From the NCBI GenBank assembly GCA_019695185.1, contig JAIBAN010000063.1, forward strand, positions 1-48,871: DNA of 48,871 bases, read 5' to 3'. Made by a program: the position numbers and the translations under genes. The stretch is from Blastocatellia bacterium. Lineage in GTDB: Bacteria > Acidobacteriota > Blastocatellia > Chloracidobacteriales > Chloracidobacteriaceae. Numbering within the stretch: position 1 is the first letter of the stretch; each line of letters starts with the position of its first letter. Under the pieces are notes generated by a model. That model ran no database searches. It was not told the origin of the DNA and worked only from the letters and a program-made list of their open reading frames with translations. This document shows positions 35,780 through 44,994 of the stretch, one piece after another.

Positions 35780-36385
35780 ATGCTGGTTCCGATGGTCATT
35801 GAACAAACACCACGTGGCGAACGGGCCTTTGACATTTATTCCCGGTTGCTGAAGGAAAACATTATTTTCATCAACGGCGAAATTGACGACGAAATGGCCA
35901 ATCTGGTGGTAGCCCAATTGTTGTTCCTCGAAGCCGAAGACCCGGAACGGGACATCAATATTTACATTAACTCACCTGGAGGCAGCATTACTTCCGGCAT
36001 GGCCATTTACGACACCATGCAATTTGTAAAACCGGATGTTGCCACGTTGGGCTTGGGGATGTGCGCCAGCATGGGGGCAGTGCTGCTGGGTGCCGGAACG
36101 GCTGGAAAACGCTCAGCCTTACCCAATACACGGGTCATGATTCACCAACCTCATATTTATGGCCACGGGATTTCAGGTCAGGCCAGCGATGTCCGAATTC
36201 ATGCGCAGGAAATCATCCGGATGCGCGAACTGTTGAGTCAGGTGTTGGCCAAGCACAGTGGCCGTCCCTATGACGAGGTTGACCGGGATGTGGAGCGGGA
36301 CCGCTATATGACCGCCGCGCAGGCCCGTGAGTACGGGTTGCTCGATAACGTTATTTCGAGTCGGCAAATGCCCGGAACGGACTGA
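35780..36385 (+). CDS. clpP: ATP-dependent Clp protease proteolytic subunit ClpP
   Basis: A 201-residue serine peptidase of normal length. Triad: Ser97 in MCASMGA, His122 in MIHQP, Asp174 in [22 protein letters not shown] is the substrate-binding handle. Fourteen subunits form a chamber fed by ClpX or ClpA. There are three extra residues after HQP compared with the E. coli form. Start: the conserved family N-terminus MLVPMVIEQ begins at 35780, with AAGGA about 11 nt upstream; an ATG at 35768 directly abuts that site. No clpX or tig is next to it, so it may be a second ClpP paralogue. Confidence 0.95.
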   Translation: MLVPMVIEQTPRGERAFDIYSRLLKENIIFINGEIDDEMANLVVAQLLFLEAEDPERDINIYINSPGGSITSGMAIYDTMQFVKPDVATLGLGMCASMGAVLLGAGTAGKRSALPNTRVMIHQPHIYGHGISGQASDVRIHAQEIIRMRELLSQVLAKHSGRPYDEVDRDVERDRYMTAAQAREYGLLDNVISSRQMPGTD

Positions 36386-36432
36386 AAAGAGAAAACACCG
36401 GAGGGGCACCTGAAATTCCAGACCACTTCTCT

Positions 36433-36462
36433 GCCCAGGGGGTTCCCTGGGCTCTTTTCATT
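36433..36462 (+). terminator. Intrinsic terminator after clpP
   Basis: GCCCAGGG and CCCTGGGC form a perfect 8-bp stem with loop GGTT, followed by TCTTTTCATTT. GAAAAGAG at the clpP stop codon (36384-36391) can also pair with CTCTTTTC (36452-36459). It begins about 48 bp after the stop. Confidence 0.8.
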
Positions 36463-36526
36463 TCACAGAGAAACCGGTGGCTTTCCCCGAAGCAATCTGC
36501 TTTGACAGACACTTGTGGCGAAACTC

Positions 36527-37183
36527 TTACCTTTGCGCCGTCAGCCGGTTCACCCCATAGAGCAGGACAGCCGCCACGAGTGAAAGGATACCGGACAGGA
36601 TTATGGCTTCCCGGTCCCGTCCGGCAGCCACCGCATCATAAATCGCCAAAGCCGCAGTCTGGGTTTCTCCCGGAAGATTCCCTGCCACCATTAAGGTTGC
36701 TCCGAAATCTCCCAGGGCCCGTGCAAAAGCAAGCGTGCCGGCAGCCGCCAACCCGCGCCATGCCAAAGGAAGTGTGATAGTTCGGGCCACCCGCCATTCC
36801 GAAGCACCCAGCAACCGGGCAGCGTTTTCCGTGGTTGGGTCTACAGCTTCCAGCGCGGCCCGCGCTGTCCGAATCACCAAGGGCAAGGCCGAAACAAAAG
36901 CTGCCAGAATCGCCGCCGTCAAGGTAAACACCAGCGGCTTTCCAAAAATGGACTCCCAGGCCCGGCCTAAGAGTGACTGCCGCCCCAACAAGACCAGCAG
37001 GTAATAGCCCAACACCGTCGGAGGCAGCACCAGCGGCAACGTCAGTGCCACATCACACCATTCGCGGCCCCAAAACCGAACCCGTGCCAACACCCAGGCA
37101 CAAAGGGTTCCCAAACCCAGGGCCAGCAATCCGGCACAGAGTGCAACTTCCAACGACAGGACAAGCGGGGAGAGATCAGGCAT
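36527..37183 (-). CDS. modB: Molybdate ABC transporter permease ModB
   Basis: A 218-residue inner-membrane protein with about five transmembrane helices. LPLVLPPTVLGYYLL is typical of ModB, and the EAA loop that contacts the ATPase reads EWRVARTITLPLAWRGL, followed by FARALGDFGATLMVAGN. It pairs with ModC for molybdate or tungstate import. No periplasmic binding protein gene (modA) is in the window. The ATG at 37183 begins a normal ModB N-terminus; the longer frame to 37249 is unlikely. It is convergent with clpP, which separates it from modC. Confidence 0.88.
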   Translation of the reverse strand: MPDLSPLVLSLEVALCAGLLALGLGTLCAWVLARVRFWGREWCDVALTLPLVLPPTVLGYYLLVLLGRQSLLGRAWESIFGKPLVFTLTAAILAAFVSALPLVIRTARAALEAVDPTTENAARLLGASEWRVARTITLPLAWRGLAAAGTLAFARALGDFGATLMVAGNLPGETQTAALAIYDAVAAGRDREAIILSGILSLVAAVLLYGVNRLTAQR

Positions 37184-37257
37184 GAAACAATTGCAGAAAA
37201 AAATTAAGCCGGGAAAGGAGTATCTAACCCGGCCTGAACGAAAAAACACATGACAGT

Positions 37258-37334
37258 CAAGTGACAGGAAAGAAAAAACTGAACACCGGTTACCTGTTTT
37301 TTGATCGTGTCACCTGTCACCTGGCACTTGGCAC
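37258..37334. repeat. Repeat family E: GTCACCT heptamers with inverted arm
   Basis: GTCACCT, GTCACCT, GGCACTT and GGCAC follow each other from 37309 to 37334. The inverted word GTGACAGG stands at 37261-37268 within CAAGTGACAGG. It ends 5 bp from the stop codon of the tricorn gene, so it lies in that gene's 3' region. The GTGACAG word is shared with the core of family B. Confidence 0.65.
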
Positions 37335-37338
37335 GCTC

Positions 37339-40300
37339 CTAGTTTTTCACCGGTGGAGCCGGTTTCTTGGGCAAGGTTGCCGGTTTGTCTTTCATTTCCT
37401 TGAGAATTTCCTCAATGGCCCGGTCAAGCTGGGCATCCTTGCCGTTGAATTCATCCAGCGGCGGGTTATCCACCACAATATCCGGGTCCACACCGTGGCC
37501 TTCGATGTGCCAGTTGCCGGTCGTGATGTTGTACTGCCCCGAAGTCGGCATGGACACATACCCGCCATCCACCAACGGAGTCTGTCCATTGATTCCGACC
37601 ACACCGCCCCAGCTTCGTTTGCCAATCAGTTTGCCAAGTTTGTACTGACGGAACATGGCCGGGAAAATATCGCCGTCCGAAGCGGAAAATTCATTGAGCA
37701 TACAGACCAACGGACCGGTATAGATGGCCGAAGGGTACGTCAACGGCTCGCCATCGCGGGGGCCGTTCATGGCTCCGAGCACCCGGCGCAACCGTTCAAT
37801 CACCATCTGCGAAACGTTGCCGCCTCCGTTGTAACGGTCGTCAACAATCAATCCTTCCTTGCGAACCTGCGGATAGTAATATTTGACGAACTCATTCAGG
37901 CCCGTTCCCCCCATGTCGGGAATGTGAATGTAGCCGACCTTGCCACCGGTTTTCTGCTCCACGTAGCGGCGGTTGCCTTCCACCCAATTGAAATAGCGCA
38001 GGTCGGTTTCACTGGCAATCGGGCGCACTTTGATGTCGCGGGCACCTTCGAGCGAAGGCTTACTGTTCACTTTCAGGGTAATGGTGGTCCCAAGTTTGTT
38101 TTCCAGCAGGGCATAAGGATTCATGGATGCTTTCAGCTCCACCCCGTCAATGGCCAGCAGATAATCCCCTTCCTTGACCACGACTCCCGGCTCAGTCAGC
38201 GGTGAGCGGCGGCTCTCGTTCCAGTTTTCGCCTTCCAGAATCTTCCTGATACGGATAAATCCGCCGGCTTCCTCAAAATCACAACCCAAAAGTGCCAGCC
38301 GAACGGTGCGCGGGCGTGGCATGTCACCTCCGCCAACATAGGCATGGCCAATATTCAGTTCACCAATCATTTCACCAATGAGGTAGGACAAATCCGCCCG
38401 GTGCGAGACGAAAGGCAGCAGTACGGCATACCGGTCATGGATTTTCTTCCAGTCAAGGCCATGCATGTTTTCGACATAAAAGAAATCGCGCTCCAACCGC
38501 CAGGCTTCTTCAAAAATCTGTTTCCACTCGGCTTTGCGGTCAAGTTTCATTTGCATGCCGTTCAAGGAAATCGAACCTTCACCCAGTCTGACACCAGGAC
38601 GGGCATCCACAATTGAATAACCTCCGCCACTGGCAATCAGCATTTTTTCGCCGTTGGCGGAAATATCATAGCCATCCACCGGGAAGAGTTCGCTGTCTTT
38701 CTTTTTATCGAGTTCGTACACCCGCAGCGTAACCCGCTCGCTCGGCGCACCTGTCATCGAAAAAGTCGGAAACGAGAGATAAAAGATTTTGTCCCTGGCT
38801 GCCGTCAAAGCACCATAATTGCCCGGCGGCATGGTCAGTCCGACAATCCGGCCCTTGATACCATCCAGGTCAATTTTGACATCCTTCTTTTCCTCTTTCT
38901 TTTCGCCTTCGGGTTTGGCTTCCGACTTGGCTTCACTTTCCGGCTTCTTTTCCGAACCGATTTTCACTTCGTCGCTTTCCGGAGCAAACGGCGAGGGGGT
39001 TTCCGCCTGCAAGGTCACACAAAACAACCGTTGCGGTTTGAGGTAGGCATAGTTCCATTCAAACGCGCCAACCGTGGCATTCAAATCACGACTGGAGGTG
39101 AAAAACAGATATTTTCCGCTGGGGTCAAAAGTGGGATTGCCGCTCGTGGTCAGCGCATCCGTCACCGGATGACTTTTCCCATCTGCCAGGGCATAAAGGT
39201 AAATCACGGAAAACCCGCCGGAGTTCCACTCGGTCAGTTCCGGACGGGCATAGGCAATCCACTTGCTGTCAGGTGACCAGTCATAGGCAAAAATATTGCC
39301 GTGACTGGATTGGGCCACTTTGGTCACTTTCTTGGTTTCAACATCCACATACCAGAGATTGAAACTTTTATCAGTGAACGCCAACTTTTTGCTGTCGGGT
39401 GACCAACGCGTGTTCCCTCGCTGAACGGAACCGTCCGTTGTCAGACGCACCGCCGGGGCGGAGCCATCCTGAGTGACCAGATACAATTCATCTTCCCCGG
39501 TCACATCGGAGATATACCCGATATATTTTCCGTCGGGCGACCAGGTGGCGGCCTTTTCCCGTGCTCCGGAACTGTTGGTGAGATTGCGGGTGTTCCCTTT
39601 TTCCGCCGGAACCGTGAAAATCTCCCCGCGCGCCACAAACAAGGCCCGCTTGCCGTCCGGTGAAAGTGAAGTTTCCGTGATACGGTCGCGCGGATTGAGA
39701 AACTCAGTCCGGGTCAATCGGCGCTCGTCATTGAGTTCAAGCGAAAGTTTGCGCGTTTTTTCCGTCGCCAGGTCCAATAAATAGATGGATCCGGCATTCT
39801 CAAAGGCAATTGCACCATTGCCTAGCGACGGATATTTGACGTCATATTCGGTAAAATCCGTTACCTTTTTCGTCTGTTTCGACTTCAAATCGTAGGCAAA
39901 CAGGTTGGCTGTCTTGTCCCGGTCCGACCAGAAATAGATTTTATTTCCGGTCCACATCGGAAATACATCCTGAGCTTCGTTGTTGGTGATGTTTTCCAAG
40001 GCCCCGGACTTCAGATCATAAATCCAAATGTCGTCCGCCTGACCGCCGCGATACCGTTTCCAGGTGCGGAACTCCCGAAATATCCGGTTATAGGCAATTT
40101 TTGAACCGTCCGGCGAATAGGAGGTATAACCACCGCGCGGAACCGGCAATTGCTGCGGCAACCCGCCCTCAAGCCCCACCGTGTATAACTGCCCGACCCA
40201 GGCATTGAACGTGGTGCGCCGGGAACGATAAACAATCCGTTTTGAGTCCGGGGTCCAGCCTAAAACCAGATTGTCCGGCCCCATCCGTTCTGCCGGTGCC

Positions 40301-40635
40301 GGGGACATTTCCGGTGACCAGGTCAGGCGTTTGGGTTCGCCACCTTCAGCAGGAATCACATACACGTCCCGGTTCCCGTCATAGTCAGCGGTAAAAGCAA
40401 TATATTTGCCGTCCGGTGAAAATTTGGGGAACAGCTCCATTCCATCGTCAGCCGTCAGGCGGCGAGCCTGACCACCACTTGTCGAAGCAATCCACAAATC
40501 CCCTGCATAAACAAAAACCACCTGGTCTTTGTAAACATCCGGAAATCTGAGCAGCCGGGTTTCACCTGCCCGTGCCAGCGTGACCGAGCCAAGCAACAGA
40601 AAAAAGACAACCACCAACAGCCGTTTCACTGCCAT
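37339..40635 (-). CDS. Exported tricorn-type protease (S41 family)
   Basis: A 1098-residue protein with a signal peptide (about 1-23, ending TLARAGE). Residues 30-560 form beta-propellers with many SPDGKYI, SPDSKKLAF and DPSGKYLFF repeats. About 570-610 is a Lys/Glu-rich linker. A core domain (700-780), a PDZ domain (about 790-885) and an S41 domain (about 890-1075) follow. The active site matches archaeal tricorn: His764 in IGHAY, Ser986 in SASDGD, Glu1045 in IEGHG, with very similar spacing. It should degrade peptides in the periplasm, perhaps after upstream proteases. GGAGG lies 10 nt before the ATG. Confidence 0.95.
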   Translation of the reverse strand: MAVKRLLVVVFFLLLGSVTLARAGETRLLRFPDVYKDQVVFVYAGDLWIASTSGGQARRLTADDGMELFPKFSPDGKYIAFTADYDGNRDVYVIPAEGGEPKRLTWSPEMSPAPAERMGPDNLVLGWTPDSKRIVYRSRRTTFNAWVGQLYTVGLEGGLPQQLPVPRGGYTSYSPDGSKIAYNRIFREFRTWKRYRGGQADDIWIYDLKSGALENITNNEAQDVFPMWTGNKIYFWSDRDKTANLFAYDLKSKQTKKVTDFTEYDVKYPSLGNGAIAFENAGSIYLLDLATEKTRKLSLELNDERRLTRTEFLNPRDRITETSLSPDGKRALFVARGEIFTVPAEKGNTRNLTNSSGAREKAATWSPDGKYIGYISDVTGEDELYLVTQDGSAPAVRLTTDGSVQRGNTRWSPDSKKLAFTDKSFNLWYVDVETKKVTKVAQSSHGNIFAYDWSPDSKWIAYARPELTEWNSGGFSVIYLYALADGKSHPVTDALTTSGNPTFDPSGKYLFFTSSRDLNATVGAFEWNYAYLKPQRLFCVTLQAETPSPFAPESDEVKIGSEKKPESEAKSEAKPEGEKKEEKKDVKIDLDGIKGRIVGLTMPPGNYGALTAARDKIFYLSFPTFSMTGAPSERVTLRVYELDKKKDSELFPVDGYDISANGEKMLIASGGGYSIVDARPGVRLGEGSISLNGMQMKLDRKAEWKQIFEEAWRLERDFFYVENMHGLDWKKIHDRYAVLLPFVSHRADLSYLIGEMIGELNIGHAYVGGGDMPRPRTVRLALLGCDFEEAGGFIRIRKILEGENWNESRRSPLTEPGVVVKEGDYLLAIDGVELKASMNPYALLENKLGTTITLKVNSKPSLEGARDIKVRPIASETDLRYFNWVEGNRRYVEQKTGGKVGYIHIPDMGGTGLNEFVKYYYPQVRKEGLIVDDRYNGGGNVSQMVIERLRRVLGAMNGPRDGEPLTYPSAIYTGPLVCMLNEFSASDGDIFPAMFRQYKLGKLIGKRSWGGVVGINGQTPLVDGGYVSMPTSGQYNITTGNWHIEGHGVDPDIVVDNPPLDEFNGKDAQLDRAIEEILKEMKDKPATLPKKPAPPVKN

Positions 40636-41101
40636 GCAACTTCAACCTCCAGTTTCTTTGAGAGCTAATCAGAGAAGTCAGCGAATCTAATGCACTCAGA
40701 TTAAAAAAACCACTTTCTTCACACGAACGGGTGATTTTGAGCTTTAGGAGGGATTATCTGTGGGGTGTTCCGGGGCGGAGGAGTGCCTCCGGCTTCAAAA
40801 AATTGGAATGAATGATCAGAACTGCGGATTCAAAGTGGCCGTCAGTAACTTTGCCGGAATCAACTGGAGAATTGAACTTTTGGTTTTGCCATCTCGTTAG
40901 GGGCGGGAACTCGATTTACCAACCGCATACCACCCAACCGAATTTTCAGCTTCTGTTTTTCATCTCAAAAAAATCAAAATTAATTCAAATTTAATTACAA
41001 TTTTCAAAAACAAAATTTACAATATAATTACAATATCCAAAAACAAAAACGCCCCGATCACTTTCGTGTCGGGGCTGTTTTTTGGGAGTTTGGAAATCGG
41101 A
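40636..41101. other. Intergenic region with AT-rich tract
   Basis: This 466-bp gap lies upstream of the tricorn gene. GGAGG-AGTG-CCTCC near 40776-40790 is a small hairpin. About 40965-41050 is very AT-rich with repeated ATTACAATWT words. A 60-residue open frame at 40812-40994 has no ribosome-binding site and is not called. The terminator at 41045-41083 is listed separately. Confidence 0.5.
41045..41083. terminator. Bidirectional-looking terminator after the small exported-protein gene
   Basis: GCCCCGA (41051-41057) pairs with TCGGGGC (41069-41075), extended by CAC/GTG. The minus strand continues into T5 and the plus strand into GTTTTTT. It lies about 20 bp beyond the stop codon of the minus-strand gene. 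Confidence 0.8.
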
Positions 41102-41488
41102 TTACTGTTGCGGCGTGGCAGCAGCGGCACCGTTGTTGCCAATCGAAATGGATTGGGAGTCACCATCAAAAGCGATTTCCTGCAAGTTCCGGGTTGAACC
41201 GTTTTCCGTGTAGGTAATTTCTGTGCGATGTGATTTTCCCTTGCGGTCCACCAACCGGGCGGAAGTCCGAACGACTTCATTTTTTCCTTGCAAAATGGCC
41301 ACTTCACCGGTTTTTTCGTTGAAACGCACATTGTAGGTGCCTTTCTTGACGAGCACGCCGTTAATGGTCATGTCTTTGGTAAAAGTGAGTTCTTCTTTGA
41401 TGTCGCCAGCGCCAGCGGCGAAAGCCATCGAGCCAGTCAGAGTCAAGGTAGCCAATGCGATCAGGGTACGGGTCATCAGGTTTTTCAT
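41102..41488 (-). CDS. Small exported protein of unknown function
   Basis: A 128-residue protein with a clear signal peptide (MKNLMTRTLIALATLTLTGS, cut after AFA). The mature part is beta-rich: DMTINGVLVKKGTYNVRF, then EVAILQGKNEVVRTSARLV, ending in an Ala/Thr/Gln-rich tail. I do not recognise a named family. The ATG at 41488 has AGGAGA 7 nt upstream; the frame continues to 41527 without support. A terminator follows it. It is divergent from the glycine-zipper protein gene. Confidence 0.85.
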   Translation of the reverse strand: MKNLMTRTLIALATLTLTGSMAFAAGAGDIKEELTFTKDMTINGVLVKKGTYNVRFNEKTGEVAILQGKNEVVRTSARLVDRKGKSHRTEITYTENGSTRNLQEIAFDGDSQSISIGNNGAAAATPQQ

Positions 41489-41804
41489 GTTTTGTCTCCT
41501 CAGTTTGTGTGTTTTGTATATTTTCAAGTTGGTGTTTCCAACTCACCAGCACATCGCCAAACGGAACTAAAAACAAATAAGTTTCGAGAAAAAATAAAAA
41601 ATTTCCGAAATTATTTTCCTTGAAAAACATTTTATCAAAACGAAGAATAATTCATTTTTTTGGAATTTCCTTCAATCAACCAGTACTTTTTCCGGAAAGC
41701 ATCCTCATAAACCGGCATCGCATCGCTGCTTGTGATAGGCTCATACTGTTGTTCAGTCATTGCACCAGAAAAATCAGAAAAACTTTTGAAGGAGGGATGG
41801 AGAG
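41489..41804. other. AT-rich divergent intergenic region
   Basis: This 316-bp gap separates two divergent exported-protein genes. About 41575-41665 is strongly AT-rich with A and T runs. It must hold both promoters, but no pair of -35/-10 boxes or -24/-12 element stood out. No gene is supported. Confidence 0.45.
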
Positions 41805-43571
41805 ATGTCTTTTTCCACGAATCAACCCGACGGTCATACCCGCCCAAGCTTCCGCTACCTGCTTGGAGCCGGTCTGAGTCTGGCCCTGCTCGCAACTTCA
41901 GGAGGGGCAGCCCCGCTTGTTTATGGCGCGGGATTTGCCCAGGACCGAAATACTTATTCCCGTCAACGGGGCTATGAAGTGCCAGCCGGAACCGTGCTGA
42001 AACTTCGCATGGACCGGGCCCTCAGTTCGGCTTCAGCCCGCGTTGGCGACAGTTTTACAGCCACAGTCTTTGAATCTGTGATTGTCGGTTCCAATACCGT
42101 CATTCCACAGGGAACCCGTGTTGAAGGCCGAGTTGCCAGTGTCGAACCCGCCCAGCGGGGAAAATCCGGCATGATTGCAGTTGATTTCGAACGTCTGGTT
42201 TTTGCCAATAATCGCAGTCTTGAGGTGGACGGTCACCTGACCAGCCTTGACCCGCGTGAAAAACAGCAAATCGACGATGAAGGACGAGCTTCCGGCGGTT
42301 CCACCACCAAACGAAACGTGATTTTCATCGGTGGAGGTGCCGGGGTCGGAGCCGCTATCGGGGCCATTGCCGGAGGAGGCAAGGGTGCCGCCATTGGGAG
42401 TGGCGTGGGAGCGGCTGCCGGGATTTTGGGCGCATTGCTCACCAAGGGTTATGAAGCTGAAGTCAAAACCGGTCAGACGTTCGGACTGGAACTGGACCGG
42501 GCCATTCGGGTTTCTGATGATGACTTGAGTGCTTCCCGAGATGACCGCTACAACGACAATCGGGACCAACGCGACCCACGGGATGATCGCTACAACGACA
42601 ATCGGGACCGGCGCGACCCGCAGGATGACCGGTATCGTGACCGCCAGCCAGGTGGAGTGGACCGCCGTCCCGATGAGGAATATACCGATTTTGACTTTGT
42701 GAAACGAGCCCAACTGCAATTGCGGGACAAAGGATTTTACAATGCCCCGCCCGATGGCAACCTGTCGCCCCGAATGCGAGCCGGGCTGCGGAACTTTCAG
42801 CGGAACCAGCGCCTGGAAGAAACCGGACGCCTTGACTTGCGTACCGCCCAGGCATTGGGACTGGTGGACCGCAATGGGAACGAAATCCGGTTGGTCGCAG
42901 TGACCGAGGCACGTGCCATCCGACAATCCGACCGCAGCCTCAAGATTGAACTGGCGACCGAAGTCAATTCAGGCGGCTGGGATGTTTATGCCGATTATGA
43001 AATTCGCCCCACCCAGCTTGATGTCTGGGCACGCGGAGTTCCTCCCCGTGGCGTTGCCACCACCGTAGTCACCCGCAAAACCGTCACGGTGATTCCGCGT
43101 GAGGATGTTTCCAAGATTGATACAGTGGTGGTTCACACTGACTCCAAAGACTTGACCTTGAAAGTGGAAGATGCCACCACGGCCCAAACCGGAGGCGGAA
43201 AAGCCATCAAGGCCCAGGCAGAACGAATCGTCTCGTCCCTGCGGACGCAATTGCGCACGGAACGGTCCACCTATCGCAATTCCCCGCCCACGGTCAATTG
43301 GCAGGCGAATGAAGCCGAAGCGAATCTTTATGCCAATATGGCCAGCCTGCTTGGTGCCGCCCAGTTTTATGCGGAATTGGTGGATGCCCGTGCTTCTGAT
43401 GCAGCCCAGCGCGGCGCAGTCGAGGTTCTGGTGCGGAGTGGCCGCCGGGTCAGCCGGTCGGTCCAGGATGCCGGGCGGTCAGCCGATGCACTCCGGCGTG
43501 ATTTCGATGAACTCGACCGGTTGTTGCGCCAATTGGCTGAATCGTACCGGTTGAACACAAACAACTACTAA
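41805..43571 (+). CDS. Exported glycine-zipper and peptidoglycan-binding protein of unknown function
   Basis: A 588-residue protein. N-terminal signal or anchor (about 17-45); a beta-rich domain (58-150, VPAGTVLKLRMDRALSSASA); a glycine zipper (about 173-212) able to insert in membranes; a charged spacer with DDRYNDNRDQRDP and DDRYNDNRDRRDP in tandem (246-281); a PG_binding_1-like domain (296-352, RAQLQLRDKGFYNAPPDGNL); and a C-terminal region (360-588) of unknown type. It probably links the cell wall to the envelope. GGAGGG lies upstream of the ATG. Repeat family A follows directly after its stop codon. Confidence 0.82.
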   Translation: MSFSTNQPDGHTRPSFRYLLGAGLSLALLATSGGAAPLVYGAGFAQDRNTYSRQRGYEVPAGTVLKLRMDRALSSASARVGDSFTATVFESVIVGSNTVIPQGTRVEGRVASVEPAQRGKSGMIAVDFERLVFANNRSLEVDGHLTSLDPREKQQIDDEGRASGGSTTKRNVIFIGGGAGVGAAIGAIAGGGKGAAIGSGVGAAAGILGALLTKGYEAEVKTGQTFGLELDRAIRVSDDDLSASRDDRYNDNRDQRDPRDDRYNDNRDRRDPQDDRYRDRQPGGVDRRPDEEYTDFDFVKRAQLQLRDKGFYNAPPDGNLSPRMRAGLRNFQRNQRLEETGRLDLRTAQALGLVDRNGNEIRLVAVTEARAIRQSDRSLKIELATEVNSGGWDVYADYEIRPTQLDVWARGVPPRGVATTVVTRKTVTVIPREDVSKIDTVVVHTDSKDLTLKVEDATTAQTGGGKAIKAQAERIVSSLRTQLRTERSTYRNSPPTVNWQANEAEANLYANMASLLGAAQFYAELVDARASDAAQRGAVEVLVRSGRRVSRSVQDAGRSADALRRDFDELDRLLRQLAESYRLNTNNY

Positions 43572-43632
43572 AAAAGGACTGAGGACTGAGGACTGAGGAC
43601 TGAGAAAAACCAAATCAGCCTTCAGTCCTTTT
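43572..43632. repeat. Repeat family A, copy 2: four GGACTGA heptamers with inverted arm
   Basis: Four GGACTGA units plus G run from 43576 to 43604. AAAAGGACTGA (43572-43582) is matched by the inverted TCAGTCCTTTT (43622-43632). The element begins immediately after a stop codon and can form a hairpin ending in TTTT, so it may terminate transcription. Confidence 0.85.
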
Positions 43633-43745
43633 GAACGACAACCACGTTTCGGGATTGTAGCGAATGGACTCCGGCAATTGGTTGGCAAACAGTCAATTCC
43701 CGGTTACCATTCGCTGTTTTATTTGGAACGCCGAATTTTGGGAGT

Positions 43746-44858
43746 GTGCCTGTGCTACCGGTTGGATTTGAATGCGAAGAAACACCGATTCTGAATACTG
43801 AACTGCTGGGGCTGGACCGCACCGAAATGGCCGCCTTTCTGGCCCAGTATCAGGAACCGGCGTTTCGGGCCAAACAGGTCTTTCGGGCTTGTTATAAACG
43901 GCAGGTACGCACGCTGGACGAAATTCACGAATTGCCGAAAACGCTCCGCTCGGTCATTTCCGAAACCGCCTGTGTGGATAACCTGAGCCTGACCCAAATC
44001 TTTGAATCCACTGATGGCACCCGCCGCTATTTATTCAAACTCAAGTCGGGCGAAGCGGTCGAAGCGGTCTGGATTCCCGAACCCGAACGCTCGACGATTT
44101 GCATTTCCTCCCAGGCAGGCTGTCCGCTTGGTTGTGAATTTTGTTTAACGGCTCAACTTGGGCTCAAACGAAACCTGACCCCCGGTGAGATTGTAGGTCA
44201 GATTGTGACGGTGCTCCGCGATGAGCGTGACCGGCAGCGGTTGGAGGGTGAACTCAATCCGGCTTTGCCCTCCATCAACCTGGTTTTGATGGGCATGGGT
44301 GAACCGCTGCTGAACTTCAATTACGTGATGAAAGCCATTCGGTTGATTGCCGACCCGGAAGGTTTGGATATTCGCCCCCGCCATGTCACCCTTTCAACCG
44401 CCGGAGTTGTGCCCCGCATCTACGACCTGGGAAAAGAAGCCATCCGTCCGCATCTGGCCGTTTCGCTTTCGGCTCCCAACGATGAGCTGCGGGACCGCCT
44501 GATGCCCATCAACCGCCGTTGGCCCTTGGCTGAACTGATACAGGCATGCCTTGATTTTCCTTTGGCTGCCAGTGAACGGATTACCTTTGAATATGTCCTG
44601 CTCGACGGAGTCAATGACCGGGACGAACATGCCCATCAGATTTTGAAACTGACAGCACCGTTGCGGGCACGGGACGCCGTCAAAATCAATCTCATCCCGC
44701 ACAATCCGGCACCGGGCCTGCCTTTCCAGCCTTCGGTTGAAGACCGGATTCAGTCGTTCCAGAACATTTTGAAAGGAAAACGCCTGCCGACCTTTGTACG
44801 ACGCCCGCGCGGTCGTGATATTACGGCAGCATGCGGACAGTTGGCAGCCACTTTATAA
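43746..44858 (+). CDS. rlmN: Dual-specificity rRNA/tRNA methyltransferase RlmN (radical SAM)
   Basis: A 370-residue radical SAM methylase of normal length. It methylates C2 of A2503 in 23S rRNA and A37 in some tRNAs. Cluster cysteines are Cys126, Cys130 and Cys133 in QAGCPLGCEFC; the SAM-binding GMGEPLLN motif and the C-terminal cysteine in RGRDITAACGQLA are present. Cfr is related, but the context and N-terminus favour RlmN. The start is GTG at 43746 (GTG at 43752 is possible); no ATG lies near the conserved N-terminus. Element B copy 2 overlaps the final base of its stop codon. Confidence 0.95.
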   Translation: MPVLPVGFECEETPILNTELLGLDRTEMAAFLAQYQEPAFRAKQVFRACYKRQVRTLDEIHELPKTLRSVISETACVDNLSLTQIFESTDGTRRYLFKLKSGEAVEAVWIPEPERSTICISSQAGCPLGCEFCLTAQLGLKRNLTPGEIVGQIVTVLRDERDRQRLEGELNPALPSINLVLMGMGEPLLNFNYVMKAIRLIADPEGLDIRPRHVTLSTAGVVPRIYDLGKEAIRPHLAVSLSAPNDELRDRLMPINRRWPLAELIQACLDFPLAASERITFEYVLLDGVNDRDEHAHQILKLTAPLRARDAVKINLIPHNPAPGLPFQPSVEDRIQSFQNILKGKRLPTFVRRPRGRDITAACGQLAATL

Positions 44859-44982
44859 GTCTTGGGAGTCTTGGGGGTCTCGGAGTCTAAACCCTGACAA
44901 AGTGACAAGGTGACAGGGTGATGAAGAGATCTTGACTCCCAAGACTTCCAAGACTCCCAAGACTCCCAAGACTCCCAAGACT
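44858..44982. repeat. Repeat family B, copy 2: inverted-repeat intergenic element
   Basis: AGTCTTGGGAGTC (44858-44870) opens the element and GACTCCCAAGACT (44970-44982) closes it. The core shares TCTAAACCCTGACAA and GGTGATGAAG with the copy at 34.8 kb, but has more units: an 8-bp series based on TGACAAGG and three or four GACTCCCAA units. It fills the gap from the rlmN stop to 12 bp before the mazG start. Confidence 0.88.
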
Positions 44983-44994
44983 ATCTTACATTTT

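Noticed and set aside
40812..40994. 60-codon open frame in the AT-rich gap
   Set aside because: No Shine-Dalgarno sequence, odd composition, and the AT-rich tract supplies its final codons.
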